Shown here piece by piece: positions 1 to 8,386 of a stretch of DNA of 64,000 nt. The notes under the pieces are model-generated. The model saw only the letters and a list, made by a program, of their open reading frames with translations. It was not told the origin of the DNA and did no database searches. This DNA is from Pseudomonas pudica. Lineage in GTDB: Bacteria > Pseudomonadota > Gammaproteobacteria > Pseudomonadales > Pseudomonadaceae. The translations under genes and the position numbers were made by a program. The stretch lies in NCBI RefSeq assembly GCF_015680405.1, contig NZ_JADLJS010000020.1:1-64000 (forward strand). The letters are read 5' to 3'. Every line of letters starts with the position of its first letter. Positions within the stretch are counted from its first letter, which is position 1.

Positions 1-157
1 GGCACGGGCTTCGCCCGTGTTCGCGGGCAAGCCCGCTCCCACAGGGATCACGCCAGCTTTTAGAAATTGAGCAAGACAGTTGCTCCCACAGGGATCGCAG
101 GGGATTCCAGACCTGTGCAGTACCTGTGGGAGCCGGCTTGCCGGCGATGAGGCCGGA
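1..157. repeat. REP-type palindromes at window start
   Basis: Bases 1-45 and about 120-157 carry the two palindromic cores (GCGGGCAAGCCCGC and GCCGGCTTGCCGGC), each next to the CTCCCACAGG/CCTGTGGGAG tag typical of Pseudomonas REP elements, facing each other. No gene is seen before base 268. Confidence 0.8.
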
Positions 158-191
158 CCTGCAAACACAATATCCAGAGCACCAACCGCTC

Positions 192-207
192 TGGCTCGCT
201 TCCTGCA
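192..207 (+). promoter_or_regulatory. Candidate sigma-54 (-24/-12) promoter of eat-eutBC
   Basis: TGGCTCG at 192-198, four bases, then CTGCA at 203-207 fits the RpoN consensus TGGCACG-N4-TTGCA with two mismatches and correct GG-to-GC spacing. It lies 61 bp before the permease start. Ethanolamine catabolism in pseudomonads is, from memory, controlled by a sigma-54-dependent activator (EatR), whose gene would lie outside this window. Confidence 0.5.
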
Positions 208-267
208 GTACCCATCACCATCGGCCCGGAACCCGTCCGGCCACCAAGAAAAACAACAGGTGAATCT

Positions 268-1716
268 ATGCCAAGCGATCATTCCGCCGGCTCGCCGGCA
301 GGCTCTTCCGTAGACTTCGAAAAAGTCGGCTCGGACTATTTCCAGCAACGTGAACTGAAAAAAGGTGCCGCCGGCTGGGTCCTGCTGGTCGGCCTGGGCG
401 TGGCCTACGTCATCTCCGGCGACTATGCCGGCTGGAACTTCGGCCTGGCCCAGGGCGGCTGGGGCGGCATGTTCCTCGCCACCCTGCTGATGGCCACCAT
501 GTACCTGTGCATGTGCTTCTCGTTGGCCGAGTTGTCGTCGATGATCCCCACCGCAGGCGGCGGCTACGGCTTTGCCCGCAGCGCCTTCGGCCCCTGGGGC
601 GGTTTCCTCACCGGGACGGCGATCCTCATCGAGTACGCCATCGCCCCCGCCGCCATCGCGGTATTCATCGGCGCCTACTGCCAGTCACTGTTCGGCATCG
701 GCGGCTGGATGATCTACCTGGCGTTCTACATCGTGTTCATCGGCATCCACATCTTTGGCGTGGGTGAGGCGTTGAAGCTGATGTTCATCATCACCGCCAT
801 CGCCGCCATCGCCCTGGCCGTGTTCCTGGTGAGCATGGTGCCCCATTTTGATGCAGCCAACCTGTTCGACATCGCCAAAACGGACGCCGTGGGCGCCAGC
901 AGTTTCCTGCCGTTCGGCTATGTCGGCGTGTGGGCGGCCATTCCCTATGCCATCTGGTTCTTCCTCGCCGTGGAGGGCGTGCCGCTGGCTGCCGAAGAAA
1001 CCAAGAACCCCAAGCGTGACCTGCCACGCGGCCTCATCGGCGCCATGCTGGTGCTGCTGGCCTTCGCCCTGCTGATCCTGGTGGTCGGCCCCGGCGGCGC
1101 AGGCTCCGAAGCACTGAAAGCGTCCGGCAACCCACTGGTGGAAGCCTTGTCCAAAGCCTACGGCGGTAGCACCTGGATGGGCGGCTTCGTCAACCTGGTC
1201 GGCCTGGCCGGGCTGATCGCCAGCTTCTTCTCGATCATCTACGCCTACTCCCGGCAGATCTTCGCCCTGTCCCGCGCCGGCTACCTGCCGCGCAAGCTGT
1301 CGGAAACCAACAAGAGCAAAGCCCCGGTATTGGCCTTGGTCATTCCCGGGATCATCGGCTTTGCCCTGTCGCTGACCGGCCAGGGTGACCTGCTGATCCT
1401 GGTGGCGGTGTTCGGCGCTACCCTGTCGTACGTGCTGATGATGGCCGCGCACATCACCCTGCGCATCCGCCGGCCGAAGATGGAGCGCCCATACCGCACC
1501 CCCGGTGGCATCTTCACCTCGGGCCTGGCACTGGTACTGGCCTGCATCGCCGTGGTCGCCGGTTTCCTGGTCGACCCACGGGTGGTGATTGGCGCCGCAG
1601 TGATCTATGCGGTATTAATTGCCTACTTTGCTTTCTACAGCCGCCACCACCTGGTAGCGGGTACACCGGAAGAGGAATTCGCCGCGATCCAGAAGGCCGA
1701 AGAGGCCTTGCACTGA
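268..1716 (+). CDS. eat: Ethanolamine permease, APC superfamily
   Basis: This is an inner-membrane amino acid-polyamine-organocation transporter that probably imports ethanolamine. The 482-residue protein has a hydrophilic N-terminus of about 30 residues followed by roughly 12 hydrophobic segments, with a conserved glycine-rich first helix (VISGDYAGWNFG) and the family motif AIWFFLAVEGVPLAAEE. The ATG is preceded by AACAGGTGA. Its product feeds the lyase encoded immediately downstream: eutB starts 46 bp later in the same direction. Substrate assignment rests mainly on this linkage and on length typical of Eat permeases. There are no microcompartment genes nearby, so this is the short, carboxysome-less ethanolamine pathway. 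Confidence 0.93.
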   Translation: MPSDHSAGSPAGSSVDFEKVGSDYFQQRELKKGAAGWVLLVGLGVAYVISGDYAGWNFGLAQGGWGGMFLATLLMATMYLCMCFSLAELSSMIPTAGGGYGFARSAFGPWGGFLTGTAILIEYAIAPAAIAVFIGAYCQSLFGIGGWMIYLAFYIVFIGIHIFGVGEALKLMFIITAIAAIALAVFLVSMVPHFDAANLFDIAKTDAVGASSFLPFGYVGVWAAIPYAIWFFLAVEGVPLAAEETKNPKRDLPRGLIGAMLVLLAFALLILVVGPGGAGSEALKASGNPLVEALSKAYGGSTWMGGFVNLVGLAGLIASFFSIIYAYSRQIFALSRAGYLPRKLSETNKSKAPVLALVIPGIIGFALSLTGQGDLLILVAVFGATLSYVLMMAAHITLRIRRPKMERPYRTPGGIFTSGLALVLACIAVVAGFLVDPRVVIGAAVIYAVLIAYFAFYSRHHLVAGTPEEEFAAIQKAEEALH

Positions 1717-1762
1717 TCGCCGCCACCCGCCGCGGGGCAACCCGCGGCTCTGGAGAGTCTGT

Positions 1763-3157
1763 ATGGCAAGTTTCGTACACACGGTCGGCCACCTGGTCTA
1801 CCGCTTCGACAGCCTCAAGGAAGTGATGGCCAAGGCCAGCCCCGCCCGCTCGGGGGACTACCTGGCGGGCGTGGCAGCCGGCAACGACGGCGAACGGGTC
1901 GCCGCGCAGATGGCCCTGGCCAATATCCCGCTGACGCATTTCCTCAACGAAGCGCTGATCCCTTACGAAGATGATGAAGTCACGCGCCTGATCATCGACA
2001 CCCATGATGCACAGGCCTTCGCCCCGGTCAGCCACCTGACCGTGGGTGGCCTGCGCGACTGGCTGCTGAGCGAAGAGGCAACCGAGGACAGCCTGCGCAG
2101 CCTGGCACCCGGGCTGACGCCGGAAATGGCCGCCGCGGTGTCGAAGATCATGCGCGTGCAGGACCTGGTGCTGGTGGCACAGAAGATCCGCGTGGTCACC
2201 CGCTTCCGCGGCACCATGGGCCTGCGCGGGCGCCTGTCGACCCGCCTGCAGCCCAACCACCCGACCGACGAGCCGGCCGGCATCGCCGCCAGCATCCTCG
2301 ACGGCCTGCTGTACGGCAACGGCGACGCCATGATCGGCATCAACCCGGCCACCGACAGCATCGCCTCGATCTGCGCCCTGCTGGAAATGCTCGACGCCAT
2401 CATCCAGCGCTACGACATCCCCACCCAGGCCTGCGTGCTCACCCATGTCACCACCTCGATCGAGGCGATCAACCGTGGCGTACCACTGGACCTGGTGTTC
2501 CAGTCCATCGCCGGCACCGAGGCGGCCAACGCCGGGTTCGGCATCAACCTGAACGTACTGCAGGAAGGCTACGAAGCAGGCCTTTCGCTAAAACGCGGCA
2601 CCCTCGGGCAGAACCTGATGTACTTCGAAACCGGCCAGGGGAGCGCGCTGTCGGCCAATGCCCACCACGGTGTCGACCAGCAGACCTGTGAAACCCGCGC
2701 CTATGCCGTGGCCCGCCACTTCAAGCCGTTCCTGGTCAACACCGTGGTCGGTTTCATCGGCCCGGAATACCTGTACAACGGCAAGCAGATCATCCGCGCC
2801 GGCCTCGAAGACCACTTCTGCGGCAAGCTGCTGGGCGTGCCGATGGGTTGCGATATCTGCTACACCAACCACGCCGAAGCCGACCAGGACGACATGGACA
2901 CCCTGCTGACCCTGCTGGGCGTGGCCGGGATCAACTTCATCATGGGCATCCCCGGCTCTGACGACATCATGCTCAACTACCAGACCACCTCGTTCCACGA
3001 CGCGCTGTACGCGCGCCAGACCCTGGGCCTTAAGCCCGGGCCGGAATTCGAGGCATGGCTGGCCCGCACCGGCATCTTCACCCAGGCCGATGGCCGGGTG
3101 CGCTTTGGTGACAACCTGCCGCCGGCCTTCCGCCAGGCCTTGGCACAGCTTGCATAG
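1763..3157 (+). CDS. eutB: Ethanolamine ammonia-lyase large subunit
   Basis: Catalytic subunit of the adenosylcobalamin-dependent lyase that splits ethanolamine into acetaldehyde and ammonia in the cytoplasm. The 464-residue length equals the family norm. Recognisable EutB blocks include [41 protein letters not shown] and [18 protein letters not shown]. It follows eat and precedes eutC by only a few bases, so the three genes are one operon. The enzyme needs B12; a secreted cobalamin-binding-like protein is encoded at 28841-29653, but no link is shown. Aldehyde dehydrogenase for the acetaldehyde product is not seen here. Confidence 0.97.
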   Translation: MASFVHTVGHLVYRFDSLKEVMAKASPARSGDYLAGVAAGNDGERVAAQMALANIPLTHFLNEALIPYEDDEVTRLIIDTHDAQAFAPVSHLTVGGLRDWLLSEEATEDSLRSLAPGLTPEMAAAVSKIMRVQDLVLVAQKIRVVTRFRGTMGLRGRLSTRLQPNHPTDEPAGIAASILDGLLYGNGDAMIGINPATDSIASICALLEMLDAIIQRYDIPTQACVLTHVTTSIEAINRGVPLDLVFQSIAGTEAANAGFGINLNVLQEGYEAGLSLKRGTLGQNLMYFETGQGSALSANAHHGVDQQTCETRAYAVARHFKPFLVNTVVGFIGPEYLYNGKQIIRAGLEDHFCGKLLGVPMGCDICYTNHAEADQDDMDTLLTLLGVAGINFIMGIPGSDDIMLNYQTTSFHDALYARQTLGLKPGPEFEAWLARTGIFTQADGRVRFGDNLPPAFRQALAQLA

Positions 3158-3165
3158 GGATGACC

Positions 3166-3984
3166 ATGGACCACCGCACGCCTACCCCCGACAACCCTTG
3201 GCTGGCCCTGCGCAACCTGACCCCGGCACGCATCGCCCTGGGCCGCACCGGCACCAGCCTGCCGACCGGGGCGCAGCTGGACTTCCAGTTCGCCCACGCC
3301 CAGGCTCGCGATGCCGTGCACCTGGCCTTCGACCATGCCGGCCTGGCTACCCAGCTGAGTGACCGCGGGCGCGAAAGCCTGGTGCTGCACAGCGCCGCCA
3401 GCGACCGCAACCAGTACCTGCAACGCCCGGACCTGGGGCGACGGCTGAACGAAGATTCGGTTGCCGCGCTGCGCCAGCACGCCCAGGCCAACCCCGGCGG
3501 GGTCGACCTGGCCATCGTCGTCGCTGACGGCCTCTCGGCACTGGCCGTGCACCGCCACACCTTGCCGTTCCTTGCGCGCTTCGAGGAACAGGCCGCCGCC
3601 GACGGCTGGACCAGCGCCCCGGTGGTGCTGGTGCAGCAGGGCCGCGTGGCAGTGGCCGACGAGGTAGGTGAACTGCTGGGCGCACGAATGACGGTGATGC
3701 TGATCGGCGAACGCCCGGGGCTCAGTTCACCCGACAGCCTTGGCCTGTACTTCACCTATGCACCGAAGGTCGGCCTGACCGATGCCTACCGCAACTGCAT
3801 TTCCAACATCCGCCTGGAGGGCCTGAGTTATGGCATGGCGGCGCACCGCTTGCTGTACCTGATGCGCGAAGCGTGCCGGCGCCAGCTTTCCGGGGTGAAT
3901 CTGAAGGACGAAGCCGAGGTCCATAGCCTGGAGAGCGAACACAGCACCAGCCAGAAAGGTAACTTCCTGCTCGGAAAAGGGTAA
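3166..3984 (+). CDS. eutC: Ethanolamine ammonia-lyase small subunit
   Basis: Light subunit of ethanolamine ammonia-lyase, contributing with EutB to the B12-binding site. Family hallmarks include [13 protein letters not shown], the long HAQARDAVH helix, and the C-terminal block [24 protein letters not shown]. Two starts are possible, 3160 and 3166; I choose ATG 3166 because AGGGA lies five bases upstream, giving 272 residues. It follows eutB by 8 bp and ends the operon. A folded stretch (4002-4061) follows the stop codon. Confidence 0.95.
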   Translation: MDHRTPTPDNPWLALRNLTPARIALGRTGTSLPTGAQLDFQFAHAQARDAVHLAFDHAGLATQLSDRGRESLVLHSAASDRNQYLQRPDLGRRLNEDSVAALRQHAQANPGGVDLAIVVADGLSALAVHRHTLPFLARFEEQAAADGWTSAPVVLVQQGRVAVADEVGELLGARMTVMLIGERPGLSSPDSLGLYFTYAPKVGLTDAYRNCISNIRLEGLSYGMAAHRLLYLMREACRRQLSGVNLKDEAEVHSLESEHSTSQKGNFLLGKG

Positions 3985-4001
3985 AAAACACGTCATGGAA
4001 G

Positions 4002-4061
4002 GCGGATTGCACTTGCACCGCGCATTGGGCAGCATGCCCTTGAAGACTGATGGCAATCCGC
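4002..4061 (+). other. Nested inverted repeat after eutC
   Basis: GCGGATTGC (4002-4010) is perfectly complementary to GCAATCCGC (4053-4061), and the loop itself contains GGGC-AGCAT-GCCC (4027-4039). There is no U-run, so it is not a classic terminator. It may stabilise the eut mRNA end or lie in the leader of the next gene. Confidence 0.5.
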
Positions 4062-4092
4062 TGTTTCCCCTAACGGACTCTGAGGGCCGCAC

Positions 4093-4551
4093 ATGCGCAT
4101 CATCAAGGCAACCCTGGAACACCTCGATCTGCTTACGCCGATGTTCGTCAAATACCGTGAGTTCTATGGGCAGCTACCCTACCCCGACAGCTCGCGCAGC
4201 TTCCTGGAAAAACGCCTGAAGCGGGATGAATCGGTGATCTACCTGGCGCTACCCGATGATGATGACGGCAAACTGCTGGGTTTCTGCCAGCTGTACCCAA
4301 GCTATTCATCGCTGTCGTTGAAGCGGGTATGGATTCTCAACGATATCTATGTGGCCGAGGATTCACGGCGCATGCTGGTGGCCGACCACCTGATGCGCGA
4401 GGCCAAGAAAATGGCCAAGGAAACCAACGCCGTGCGCATGCGGGTGTCGACCAGTGCGGACAATGAGGTAGCGCACAAGACTTACGAATCCATCGGGTTT
4501 CGTGAGGATAACGAGTTCAAGAGCTACATCCTGCCGATCAGCCAGGATTGA
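4093..4551 (+). CDS. GNAT-family N-acetyltransferase
   Basis: A 152-residue single-domain GNAT protein that should transfer an acetyl group from acetyl-CoA to an amine; the acceptor is unknown. It shows the usual fold order: N-terminal strand MRIIKATLEHLD, central strand LLGFCQLYPS, the beta-4 strand VWILNDIYVAEDSR, then a CoA-binding helix region DSRRMLVADHLMREA in place of the textbook RxxGxG/A, and C-terminal NEVAHKTYESIGFRED. A GAGGG ribosome site precedes the ATG. It stands alone between the eut operon and a REP pair. Confidence 0.88.
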   Translation: MRIIKATLEHLDLLTPMFVKYREFYGQLPYPDSSRSFLEKRLKRDESVIYLALPDDDDGKLLGFCQLYPSYSSLSLKRVWILNDIYVAEDSRRMLVADHLMREAKKMAKETNAVRMRVSTSADNEVAHKTYESIGFREDNEFKSYILPISQD

Positions 4552-4556
4552 CCTGC

Positions 4557-4660
4557 ACCGGCCTCTTCGCGGGCTCGCCCGCTCCCACAGGTACAGCACA
4601 GCCTTAGCAAGCAGTGATATCCCTGTGGGAGCGGGCATGCCCGCGAAAGGGCCAGTACAG
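4557..4660. repeat. REP pair (inverted)
   Basis: Two head-to-head REP units: CTTCGCGGGCTCGCCCGCTCCCACAGG and its inverted partner near 4622-4650, separated by about 35 bp. They fill the gap after the GNAT gene. Confidence 0.9.
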
Positions 4661-4720
4661 GAATACCCCCTGCCGTAACCCCCCGCTACAAACTCCCCGG
4701 GCATGATCCTGACTTAGCCG

Positions 4721-4726
4721 TATAAT
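4721..4726 (+). promoter_or_regulatory. Possible -10 box of the DedA gene
   Basis: A perfect TATAAT lies 75 bp upstream of the DedA start, with no convincing -35 hexamer at the expected spacing. Confidence 0.35.
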
Positions 4727-4801
4727 GGCCCACCTGTCATGTGTGAAAATTTACCCATTCCCAGGTAACCGAGCCTACGCCCAAGAACACAGGTGCTGTA
4801 C

Positions 4802-5449
4802 ATGGATTTCAACCCGCTGGACCTTATCCTGCATCTCGATGCCTACCTCGATCTGCTGGTCACCAACTACGGTCCCTGGATCTACGCCATCCTCTTCACC
4901 GTGATCTTCTGTGAAACCGGGCTGGTGGTCATGCCCTTCCTGCCCGGCGATTCGCTGCTGTTCATTGCCGGTGCCGTGGCCGCCGGTGGCGGCATGGACC
5001 CGTTGCTGCTGGCCGGCCTGCTGATGGCAGCCGCGATCCTCGGCGACAGCACCAACTACGTGATCGGCCGCACGGCCGGCGAACGGTTGTTCAACAACCC
5101 AAACTCGAAGATCTTCCGCCGCGACTACCTGCAGCGTACCCACGACTTCTATGAACGCCACGGCGGCAAGACCGTGACCATGGCGCGCTTCCTGCCCATT
5201 CTGCGTACCTTTGCGCCCTTCGTCGCCGGCATCGCCCACATGCACTACCCGCGCTTCCTCGGCTTCAGCATCGCCGGTTCGCTGCTGTGGGTCGGCGGCC
5301 TGGTGACCCTGGGTTACTTCTTCGGCAACGTGCCATTCATCAAGCAGCACCTGTCGCTGATGGTGGTGGGCATCATCATCCTGTCGCTGGTGCCGATGAT
5401 CCTCGGCCTGCTGCGTGGCCGCCTGGGCCGCGCGGCCAAGGCGCACTGA
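4802..5449 (+). CDS. DedA-family inner-membrane protein
   Basis: A 215-residue polytopic protein of the DedA/SNARE-associated (VTT) family, which in other bacteria includes UptA/YqjA-type lipid carrier flippases and membrane-homeostasis proteins. The signature F[CE]ETGLVVMPFLPGDSLLF occurs near residues 35-55, followed by GDSTNYVIGR and the arginine-bearing block RFLPILRTFAPFVAGIAHM. ATG 4802 is chosen because AGGTG lies just upstream; a GTG at 4793 would add three residues. The MtfA-type gene follows after 9 bp, so they may be co-transcribed. Specific substrate is unknown. Confidence 0.88.
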   Translation: MDFNPLDLILHLDAYLDLLVTNYGPWIYAILFTVIFCETGLVVMPFLPGDSLLFIAGAVAAGGGMDPLLLAGLLMAAAILGDSTNYVIGRTAGERLFNNPNSKIFRRDYLQRTHDFYERHGGKTVTMARFLPILRTFAPFVAGIAHMHYPRFLGFSIAGSLLWVGGLVTLGYFFGNVPFIKQHLSLMVVGIIILSLVPMILGLLRGRLGRAAKAH

Positions 5450-5458
5450 AACCTGCCG

Positions 5459-6274
5459 ATGTGGTCGTTCAGCGCCTGGCGGCGCAAGCGCACCTTGGCG
5501 CGCTACCCCATCACCGCCCAGCAATGGCAAGCCGTGCGCGAGCGCCTGCCGATGCTGGACGGCATCACGGACGAAGAAGATCGCTGGCTGCGTGAAGCCT
5601 GCATCTTGTTCCTGCTCGACAAGCATCTCACCTGCCTGCCCGGCGTCGAGCCGGACGACGAGCAACGCTTGTTACTGGCCGCTCAGGCACAGCTGCCGCT
5701 GCTGCACCTGGGCGAGCTGAACTGGTACCAGGGTTTCCACGAAATCATCCTCTACCCCGACGACTTCAAGAGCCCTCAGCGCCACCGCGATGCCAGTGGC
5801 GTGGAGCACGTATGGGACGGCGAGCACAGCGGCGAGGCGTGGCAGCAGGGCCCGATCATCCTCGCCTGGAACGGCGTGCTGGCCAGCGGTGGCTGGGAGG
5901 CCTACAACCTGGTCATCCATGAACTGGCGCACAAGCTCGACATGCTCAATGGCGATGCCAACGGCCTGCCGCCGCTGCACAGCGGCATGCCCGTAGATGA
6001 ATGGGCATCCGCCATGCAACAGGCCTATGACGACCTCAACCGCCAACTGGACGCCAACCCCGACGCCGAAACCGCCATCGACCCGTATGCCGCAGAGAAC
6101 CCCGCAGAGTTCTTTGCCGTCACCAGCGAGTACTTCTTTAGTGCCCCCGACCTGCTGCAACAGGCTTATCCACAGGTCTACCGCCAGTTGTCGCTGTTCT
6201 ACCGCCAGGACCCGCTGGCGCGCCTGCGCCAGCTGCAGGCCGAACACCCGGAATACCGCGAAAGCCACGCCTGA
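5459..6274 (+). CDS. mtfA: MtfA-like zinc-dependent peptidase
   Basis: A 271-residue cytoplasmic protein of the Mlc titration factor A (DUF980/peptidase M90) family. The zinc-binding HExxH motif is seen as HELAHKLD in the middle of the protein and the third-ligand region as AENPAEFFAVTSEYFF further on. In E. coli MtfA binds the repressor Mlc and has aminopeptidase activity; an Mlc partner is not evident in this window, so its role here is open. It starts 9 bp after the DedA gene with a poor ribosome site, suggesting translational coupling. Confidence 0.9.
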   Translation: MWSFSAWRRKRTLARYPITAQQWQAVRERLPMLDGITDEEDRWLREACILFLLDKHLTCLPGVEPDDEQRLLLAAQAQLPLLHLGELNWYQGFHEIILYPDDFKSPQRHRDASGVEHVWDGEHSGEAWQQGPIILAWNGVLASGGWEAYNLVIHELAHKLDMLNGDANGLPPLHSGMPVDEWASAMQQAYDDLNRQLDANPDAETAIDPYAAENPAEFFAVTSEYFFSAPDLLQQAYPQVYRQLSLFYRQDPLARLRQLQAEHPEYRESHA

Positions 6275-6322
6275 CGGGGCCGCACATCAGGCCAGGCGTG
6301 GCATGCCCATGCAGAATGTGCC

Positions 6323-6328
6323 TATAAT
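6323..6328 (+). promoter_or_regulatory. Possible -10 box of ppa
   Basis: Perfect TATAAT 40 bp before the ppa start codon; no clear -35 match. Confidence 0.4.
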
Positions 6329-6367
6329 CGCCGCCACTTTTTTGGTCAAACACGGGGGCACTGCCCA

Positions 6368-6895
6368 ATGAGCTACAGCAAGATTCCGGCGGGCAAAGAC
6401 CTGCCGAACGACATCTACGTCGCCATCGAGATCCCGGCCAACCACGCGCCGATCAAATACGAGATCGACAAGGACAGCGATACCCTGTTCGTCGACCGTT
6501 TCATGGCTACCCCGATGTTCTACCCAGCCAACTACGGCTTCATTCCGAACACGCTGGCCGATGACGGTGATCCGTTGGACGTGCTGGTCGTTACCCCTTA
6601 CCCGGTAGCCCCAGGTTCGGTTATCCGCGCCCGTCCGGTCGGCGTGCTGAACATGACCGACGACGGCGGCGGCGACGCCAAGGTCATCGCTGTTCCTCAC
6701 GACAAGCTGTCGCAGCTGTACGTCGACGTGAAGGAATACACCGACCTGCCAGCCCTGCTGATCCAGCAGATCGAGCACTTCTTTGCCAACTACAAAGATC
6801 TCGAGAAGGGCAAGTGGGTCAAGATCGAAGGCTGGGAAGGCGCTGACGCCGCCCGTGCTGCGATCACCAAATCGGTTGCTGCCTACAAGGGCTGA
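6368..6895 (+). CDS. ppa: Inorganic pyrophosphatase (family I)
   Basis: Soluble Mg-dependent enzyme that hydrolyses pyrophosphate to phosphate, pulling biosynthetic reactions forward. The 175-residue length is standard for bacterial hexameric family I enzymes. The signature DGDPLDVLV with its three metal-binding aspartates is present, as are the active-site blocks [25 protein letters not shown] and [10 protein letters not shown]. It has its own promoter-like element and ends at a strong terminator, so it is a single-gene unit. Confidence 0.98.
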
Positions 6896-6913
6896 TGCCG
6901 GTTGCATGAAGAA

Positions 6914-6937
6914 CCCCGCCCAGGCGGGGTTTTTTTT
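6914..6937 (+). terminator. Rho-independent terminator of ppa
   Basis: Seven-base-pair GC stem CCCCGCC/GGCGGGG with a two-base loop followed by eight Ts, 19 bp after the ppa stop. Confidence 0.95.
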
Positions 6938-7023
6938 GCCTGATGGATGGCTGGTCGCCCTGGCACTGGATGACTTGCCTGCGCAGAAGCAACTGCCTTG
7001 CTCAAATTCTAATTGCTGGCGCG

Positions 7024-7116
7024 ATCCCTGTGGGAGCGGGCGTGCCCGCGAACACCGGCGCAGCCGGTGCCAGCCACCGCGTTGGCCTCTTCGCGGGCAC
7101 GCCCGCTCCCACAGGA
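7024..7116. repeat. REP pair
   Basis: Inverted REP units with cores GCGGGCGTGCCCGC and GCGGGCACGCCCGC, flanking a smaller palindrome CACCGGCGCAGCCGGTG. Most of the 357-bp gap between ppa and the next gene is this repeat plus the ppa terminator; nothing else is obvious there. Confidence 0.9.
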
Positions 7117-7252
7117 ACCGTGCACTTGCTTGGGACAGTAAAAAATCCTACGCAGTCCTACTCCAACGCCCTACAAACAGGCGCCTTTCACACAAGCCTC
7201 ATCAACATCCGGTTCATATCCTTGCTGGCACCCCGCCGCTACACTCGCCGCC

Positions 7253-7954
7253 ATGAACACATCTGGCGACCGACTCAAAGCCCTCCTCCACGAATGTGGC
7301 CTGACCCCTTCCGATTTCGCCGCCCAGCGCAGCGTCACCCCCCAGCACGTCAACAACTGGCTCAAGCGCGGCGTGCCCCTGGCCCGGCTGGACGAAATGG
7401 CCGACCTGTTCTGCGTGCATCGTCGCTGGTTGCGCACGGGCGAAGGCCCCAAACACCACAACCCGATCCTGCGCAGCTGCCCGCCAGGGCCGGCGCCCGC
7501 CAACCCGCACACGCCGCTGTCGGCGCAAGGCGGCCGGGCGCTGAAGGTGCCTTTTTACGAACTGAACAACGGCCTGCTGTCGCCCGTGGCGGGCAAGCAC
7601 CTGTGCCTGCCCGCAAAAGCCGTGAAAGGATTGGGAGTGCATGCCGACAACGCCATCTGCCTGGCCATGCCCGCCAGCAACATGACCCCGCTGATTCCGC
7701 TGCAGGCTACCCTGGCCATCGACCTGGGCATGACTCGGGTGGTCGAAGGCGAAACCTATGCCCTGCTGCACAACGGCGTGCTCAGGGTTAACAACCTCAG
7801 CCTCGGCCAGCACGGCACGCTGTACCTGCACAGCCATGATCGACGCAACTATGCGGTCGAACGCTACACTACCGTTCAGCGCCAGACTCAAAGGCTGGAG
7901 ATTTTGGGCTGGGTGTTCCACTGGTCGCATTTCCGCCAGCAACGGCCCGACTGA
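7253..7954 (+). CDS. HTH repressor with S24/LexA-like C-terminal domain
   Basis: A 233-residue regulator with an N-terminal helix-turn-helix of the Cro/C1 type (about residues 5-65, SDFAAQRSVTPQHVNNWLKRG) and a C-terminal domain shaped like the LexA/phage repressor autoprotease. By eye the dyad appears lost: the residue before the conserved Met (PASNMTP) is Asn143, not Ser, and the position where Lys is expected reads LRVNN (Arg178). If so, it would not self-cleave and may instead respond to a ligand or partner. It is a lone gene with no phage genes around it, so its targets are unknown. Confidence 0.75.
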   Translation: MNTSGDRLKALLHECGLTPSDFAAQRSVTPQHVNNWLKRGVPLARLDEMADLFCVHRRWLRTGEGPKHHNPILRSCPPGPAPANPHTPLSAQGGRALKVPFYELNNGLLSPVAGKHLCLPAKAVKGLGVHADNAICLAMPASNMTPLIPLQATLAIDLGMTRVVEGETYALLHNGVLRVNNLSLGQHGTLYLHSHDRRNYAVERYTTVQRQTQRLEILGWVFHWSHFRQQRPD

Positions 7955-8157
7955 AACAACCTGTGCCATTTTTTGCTGGGCATCCTGCGCGCGCCCTTGT
8001 ATGCTACGCCGCACATTCAGCCCCGACCGGCGCGAGCCGCGGTCCAGAGGGCTCGGCGATATCCCACACGGGCATCTGCCATTTCTTTCAGGCCCTTGAT
8101 GGCCACACAGTTAAGGCGATTGCGGCTTACCATAAATTAGTCGGAAGCGTCCCCGAG

Positions 8158-8182
8158 AAGCCGGCCACAAGCCGGCTTTTTA
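8158..8182 (+). terminator. Rho-independent terminator
   Basis: AAGCCGG (8158-8164) pairs with CCGGCTT (8172-8178), followed by TTT. It sits 200 bp after the HTH repressor stop, so it either ends that transcript or a short RNA starting in the gap. The rest of the 432-bp gap (7955-8386) holds this hairpin and the inverted repeat at 8269-8324. Confidence 0.75.
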
Positions 8183-8268
8183 ATGCCCGCCATTCTCATC
8201 CTCTGAAACTTTCTGCAGCCTTCCCATGGCCGGGGAATCGGCGCTACGAGAGCGAAAAAAATCTCATT

Positions 8269-8324
8269 CGCCATTTATCTGACACATCGATAACGCTCAT
8301 CCGAAAATCGTCGGATAAATGGCG
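8269..8324. promoter_or_regulatory. Large inverted repeat upstream of the ABC exporter
   Basis: CGCCATTTATCTGAC (8269-8283) matches the complement of GTCGGATAAATGGCG (8310-8324) at 14 of 15 positions. A second, overlapping palindrome ATCCGA-N6-TCGGAT (8299-8316) shares the right arm. The repeat ends 62 bp before the adaptor start codon, so it may be an operator or a leader RNA switch. Confidence 0.55.
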
Positions 8325-8386
8325 TTTTGCATGGAGCTTTCACCCTCCTGTTCTAGGCTCAAGCCATATGGGAGGAGGTGTAGTCC

